DNA from: Owenia fusiformis
Lineage: Eukaryota > Annelida > Polychaeta > Sabellida > Oweniidae
Direction: 5' to 3'
Length of the DNA stretch: 64,000 bases
Assembly (NCBI GenBank): GCA_903813345.2
Contig: CAIIXF020000006.1
Coordinates: forward strand, 12,344,348 to 12,408,347
Positions 60,263-64,000 of this stretch are shown one piece after another. Positions within the stretch are counted from its first letter, which is position 1. Each line of letters opens with the position of its first letter. Position numbers and translations under genes: made by a program. The notes below the pieces were generated by a model that worked only from the letters and a program-made list of their open reading frames with translations, made no database searches and was not told the origin of the DNA.

Positions 60263-62069
60263 TATCTTCTTAGGGTGAAGGGAAAGTTCTAAAGATGGCC
60301 GAAACTGGAAGCACATTCATGTATGTTTCTTAATACGTATTTTGACAATCTACATTCATAATTTTGGTTTGACTTTCTCTCATGTTAGTTCCATCCATTA
60401 TTCATTTGACTAATAAGTTTATTATGGTTATTGGAAAAGAATCAAAAATATTGAAATAGGAATTCTAACCCTCTGAATGTGTGACAGAAAACTGAGAAAA
60501 GGGATACTGTGTGAAAGGTTCATAGACAACCTTTCTGAATTTTTTCAAAACATCACTATAATATATAAACCCTCAAAACAAAGGAGCTTCATAACTTAAA
60601 AATGTTTCTTAAAAATTTTAAAAATAGAAAAAATCCGCTGAGAAGTGCACTTTTTACCTTCTTTTGGCCGCCATTTTTGTGTGAGGCAATTTTTCCAAAA
60701 TACATCTCTCCTTAGTTTCTTTAAATAATGCGTTCAAAGAATATGTTGTACAATTTTTAGAAAAAGTTTAGCGGTTTTCACGTACTTTTCATCGAACAAT
60801 GTCTCAAAATTTACATTTGGTTTTCTCTCAAACTTTAGATTTTATTGAACTTTAGTATTTATATAGAAAATATGATATTACATATACCACCGTTTACCCA
60901 CTATAAACGGATGGTAATGTACGTCTGTAGATACTCTTATGCTGTACGTTAAAAGAAAATGTTGTTGAATTATTAAAAAAATGTGGGAACACTTCTGTAA
61001 ACTTTAAAACAAGCCTGGCAGCCAATTCCACCAATAATCAAAATCGCCCACAGGGTTCACTCCTTATCGTCAGCTACAGTACAGACACCACAAAAATCAA
61101 CTCTTCAGTTTAAAGGTCATCGAACAATGTCTAAATATTTGCTTCTTGAATATCCTTGTTATAACGCCCAAAATAGACTCCCTTGGGCGTAAACATATTT
61201 CAGGTATGGTGGGATGTTATCGCTATGTTTTCATTTTGTAATTTGATCAATGAAACATTGATGTTGCAAAACCACCCCCTTGACTTTTAATAATATTTCA
61301 TGCCATCGGGAAACATGCTTAGTTATTGATTCAAAGCATACCACAAGGTACAATGGACAGTGCATGTACGTATGGTTCGAGAGTTTGAAAACAAAGACGC
61401 AAATGACACAGCTCTTCATCAACATTATATTAAAGCGACCGAATTGCCAGTGCACCGTTCACTACATGTAATCGTCCATGGGGAACGCAACACACATCGA
61501 TATCAACATTTATTTTTAGTTTGTTAACCAGTTCAAATCGAGAATTTGAAATTATACTGCATTTAAACTTAATTTCCTTTTTATTCAGTCAGCCACGATA
61601 GGTTAGCTAATCTTGACAAGACTTGACATATCAGACCCGTGGTAGATAATTCTTAGTCCTGCTCTTGCATATATTGTTTCAGTTTACATTCAATGTGTGT
61701 AACCGTATTGATTAAGTCAGCTCCCAAGAAACGGTTTCTAAGACAATTTAAACGTGAAAAGTATGGAATTGATTCTACTTCATATTTGAAATGAAAATGA
61801 GGTCATGTTGTCCTTAATTTCTAAAGAAATGTATGTCACATTGTAAACGACGACAATTGATTTTCAAGTCATTCTGTCACTCAACATATGTAAACTGCAC
61901 ATCTATACTAATCACCAATGATAAATAATGTATATAAAACTCGCATCACTCATAAATCAGATAAATAGTAAAATACCTCTGTTTATATAAGAACAATACT
62001 GCTACATGTTTTGTGATGTAAATGCGTATCACATGACAAGTAAGATATTTCTTAAATTTTCTGTTTCAG

Positions 62070-62290
62070 TTGCCAGTAAAACCAACACCCACTTGAAAAA
62101 CAAGTACCAAACAAATCCCTACTATCAACCAATCAACAGCAACGACCCACTTCGCGGAGAGAGATCAAACGAGTACATGATAAAGAGAAAGATATTTGTT
62201 GGATACGACAAATCTAGTCGACCTGTAAGATATGATAACAATACGATTGAGACGAACATAGCAATGTCATTGTACCATATATTGGATACG
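62070..62290 (+). CDS. Putative exon: Cys-loop (nicotinic-receptor-like) channel N-terminus
   Basis: Bounded by acceptor TTTTCTGTTTCAG (62069) and consensus donor ACG|GTGAGT (62290/62291). It enters in phase 1 and leaves in phase 0. The last third reads IFVGYDKSSRPVRYDNNTIE then AMSLYHILDT, matching the start of the extracellular ligand-binding domain of nicotinic-type receptors (pattern: LF..Y....RPV......V.....L...I.D.). In vertebrate nicotinic genes the equivalent exon also ends in phase 0 right after this segment, before a short exon starting DE.NQ. About 45 polar residues precede the match. No Cys-loop or membrane segment is in the window, so ligand and ion selectivity cannot be told. 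The next exon was not found before 64000. Confidence 0.65.
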
Positions 62291-64000
62291 GTGAGTAAAT
62301 TAAGAAGTGCCTCAGATTATATAGATGACAATTATATTATGCATGATAACTTCGAACATATTAGAAATATCGGAAATTACCAAAGCACGCGTCCTTCGTG
62401 TAAGACCAGAATTATAAAGAGACAAATAGAAGTAGCATAAATTGTAATTGTATGTACATTAAACAAAATACAACTGTTGGGCAAGTTCCAGTATGTCCCC
62501 TGACCACAGAGATTAAATTACAGAAAGAGCCGTAGCTTGAATTCGTGAATGCAACTTTCGGCTGTCGGCTAACGGATTAACCTACTATTTGACCAACTCA
62601 TTTAAATATGAAAGGAATAATGGCAGATAGTATTCATATTTAAATGAATTGCTCATAAAATAGTAGGTTAATCCGACAGCCGAAAGTTGTATTTGCTAAT
62701 ACGAGCTAAGTCAAACAAATGCGAAAGGTAGCCAGTTTGCAAGTTTCCCAACTCGATCTACATGTACCTTAATTGTAATATACGAGAGAGTAGTAAGAGT
62801 TCGGGATGGGAATGTGATTGGAGGGTGTGGGATTCACTTAGCAAAATGCATTAATTTATAAAGGAAGATGTAGGGTAATGATAAATTGCAAAATATCCCA
62901 GAGCATGATAAAGGGGTAACAAAGACTAGAGACCAGATAGGAATGGGTTTTCAAAAACATTCAAAAGTTATTTTGTCTCTGCATTCCATATTATGCTTAT
63001 TTTATGAAAAAAGTTTGATGTAATGATTTAAGTTCAGAATAATCCTTTTATTTTTTTAAGTTATCTGGTAAAAGAGTTGACTCCCTTTTCAAACCTCATG
63101 AACTTTGGATATCATAGTATCAAAAGTCTTCGGTAAGTTCTATTTTTGATCAAATGTCAAATTATAACTTCTCGGAAAGTTTTGACATTGCAATAAAAAT
63201 ATTAATGTCCAATCTTTTACGCTCTCTAGTCTTTCATGCCACTTTAACCCAACCATAGAATACCACAACGACAGCTTGTCAATAAAGTGTGCTGCTATAT
63301 AAACAAAATCAAAAGACTAATTAACAATTTAATTTAAATACAAGTACTTTGTAGAGGTCACAACATATATCATATGTTAATTTAAGAATTTTCCTCAATC
63401 GTTAAGTACAGTGATTTTACCCGTTTGATATTTTTAACATTTAAATGTTTTTGCCTATGTGCCAGGCCGCACAATTACTCGCAGAAAGTTTCGTAAATTG
63501 GCAAATTCTAAGGAAGTCGTGCTTTCTTGATGATGAATGTCCAAAGATGAGTATAATAAATTGATGCATTTCGTAAAGGTTGTCTCTTTGGGGCCATTGC
63601 TTTTTGATTGATCGGGAAGTAAGATGCTCCTAAACTCTTCGTACATCCACACCGTTGCATCTTGGCACTCAAAGTCATAAGGTTTTACCAGTCTGGTTTA
63701 TACCAGTCGTCTGGCTAAAATATACATTATCCAATAGTTGAAAATATTGAAAAATTGAGTTTTGTAACAAGAAGGATAGCGTGCAAAATCTGTATTCATT
63801 TTAAGTCACCATTCGTGGATTAGAGGTAAAGGTCGACACAAAATTTTAGAAACATACTGGACTAACCATGTCGCTAGAGCGCTGTTAAATGCACTACACG
63901 GTATTGGCTTTTTATTCAAATGTATTCTGTAGCTGTCATTGATAGATTTGTCGTATTCTGACACATCGGAAGTAGAATGGCATGAAGTTTCATAAGTAAT
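62291..64000 (+). other. Putative intron 3, continuing past the window
   Basis: Begins GTGAGT. Apart from the foldback MITE at 62550-62690 I see only AT-rich DNA and short chance frames. I searched by eye for the expected short conserved exon and did not find a convincing candidate. Confidence 0.4.
62550..62690. mobile_element. Palindromic foldback MITE, copy 2
   Basis: Arms of about 65 bp start GCAACTTTCGGCTGTCGG and end with the complement; both include CATTTAAATATGAA near the centre. The left arm has 5 extra bp. It is the same family as 26261-26417. It begins about 260 bp downstream of the putative receptor exon's donor site. Confidence 0.8.

Larger units (their letters stand above)
20155..62069 (+). 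other. Putative 42-kb intron 2, filled with mobile elements
   Basis: If the three exons belong together, this whole interval is one intron. Stretches not listed separately (about 20155-21180, 21626-26260, 26951-30616, 34530-35970, 37210-38370, 39000-40160, 41511-43040, 43170-45386, 46720-49255, 50349-53936, 54013-55033, 55564-56607, 60263-62069) show only AT-rich DNA, homopolymer runs and chance frames below about 150 codons. I found no convincing additional exon, but short exons could be missed by eye. Confidence 0.35.

Noticed and set aside
1-64000. CRISPR arrays, bacterial operons or prophage
   Set aside because: No direct-repeat/spacer pattern, no dense coding; the window is eukaryotic by intron structure and repeat content.

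Overview
This is a 64-kb piece of an animal nuclear genome. It is AT-rich, has very few long reading frames, carries spliced exons with GT/AG borders, and is crowded with mobile elements. The transposon mix suggests a marine invertebrate, most plausibly a lophotrochozoan such as a bivalve: an esterase-type CR1/L2-like retrotransposon, a mariner, many palindromic MITEs, and Helentron/'pearl'-like elements with satellite cores. That placement is inference; no marker gene fixes the species.

Layout. Positions 1-5,690 hold intergenic DNA with microsatellites, a TIR element (2895-3443) and a degenerate mariner with about 205-bp inverted ends (4241-5332). From about 6,421 to 15,400 lies an apparently intact non-LTR retrotransposon on the minus strand. 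ORF1 has a coiled coil and an SGNH-like esterase; ORF2 has AP endonuclease, reverse transcriptase and a C-terminal CCHC motif. Its 3' UTR is split by a 2.56-kb TIR element (6606-9166) with an AACAA target duplication, and that element is itself split by a 301-bp TTAA-flanked MITE. Two inverted copies of one repeat flank the retrotransposon (5694-6101 and 15792-16229).

From 16,651 to 17,895 there is a 48-bp minisatellite with 19 CACGTG E-boxes. A TATA-like box follows at 17914, then an ATG-initiated, signal-peptide-like exon (18121-18202), a phase-compatible 51-nt mini-exon (20104-20154) and, 42 kb further on, an exon (62070-62290) resembling the N-terminal ligand-binding region of Cys-loop (nicotinic-receptor-like) channels. 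I propose, as inference, that these form the 5' end of one channel gene on the + strand. Its second intron would then hold most of the remaining repeats, and the rest of the gene lies beyond the right edge.

Inside that putative intron are palindromic MITEs, a 153-bp tandem duplication, two head-to-tail Helentron-like elements with about 476-bp satellite repeats (30863-34529), a four-copy dispersed repeat, a dead L1/Tx1-like retrotransposon 3' fragment (40160-41510), a MITE pair with clear 9-bp and 8-bp target duplications (49256-49559, 50161-50348), and several long-TIR elements. No tRNA, rRNA or CRISPR was seen, and no complete cellular gene lies in the window.
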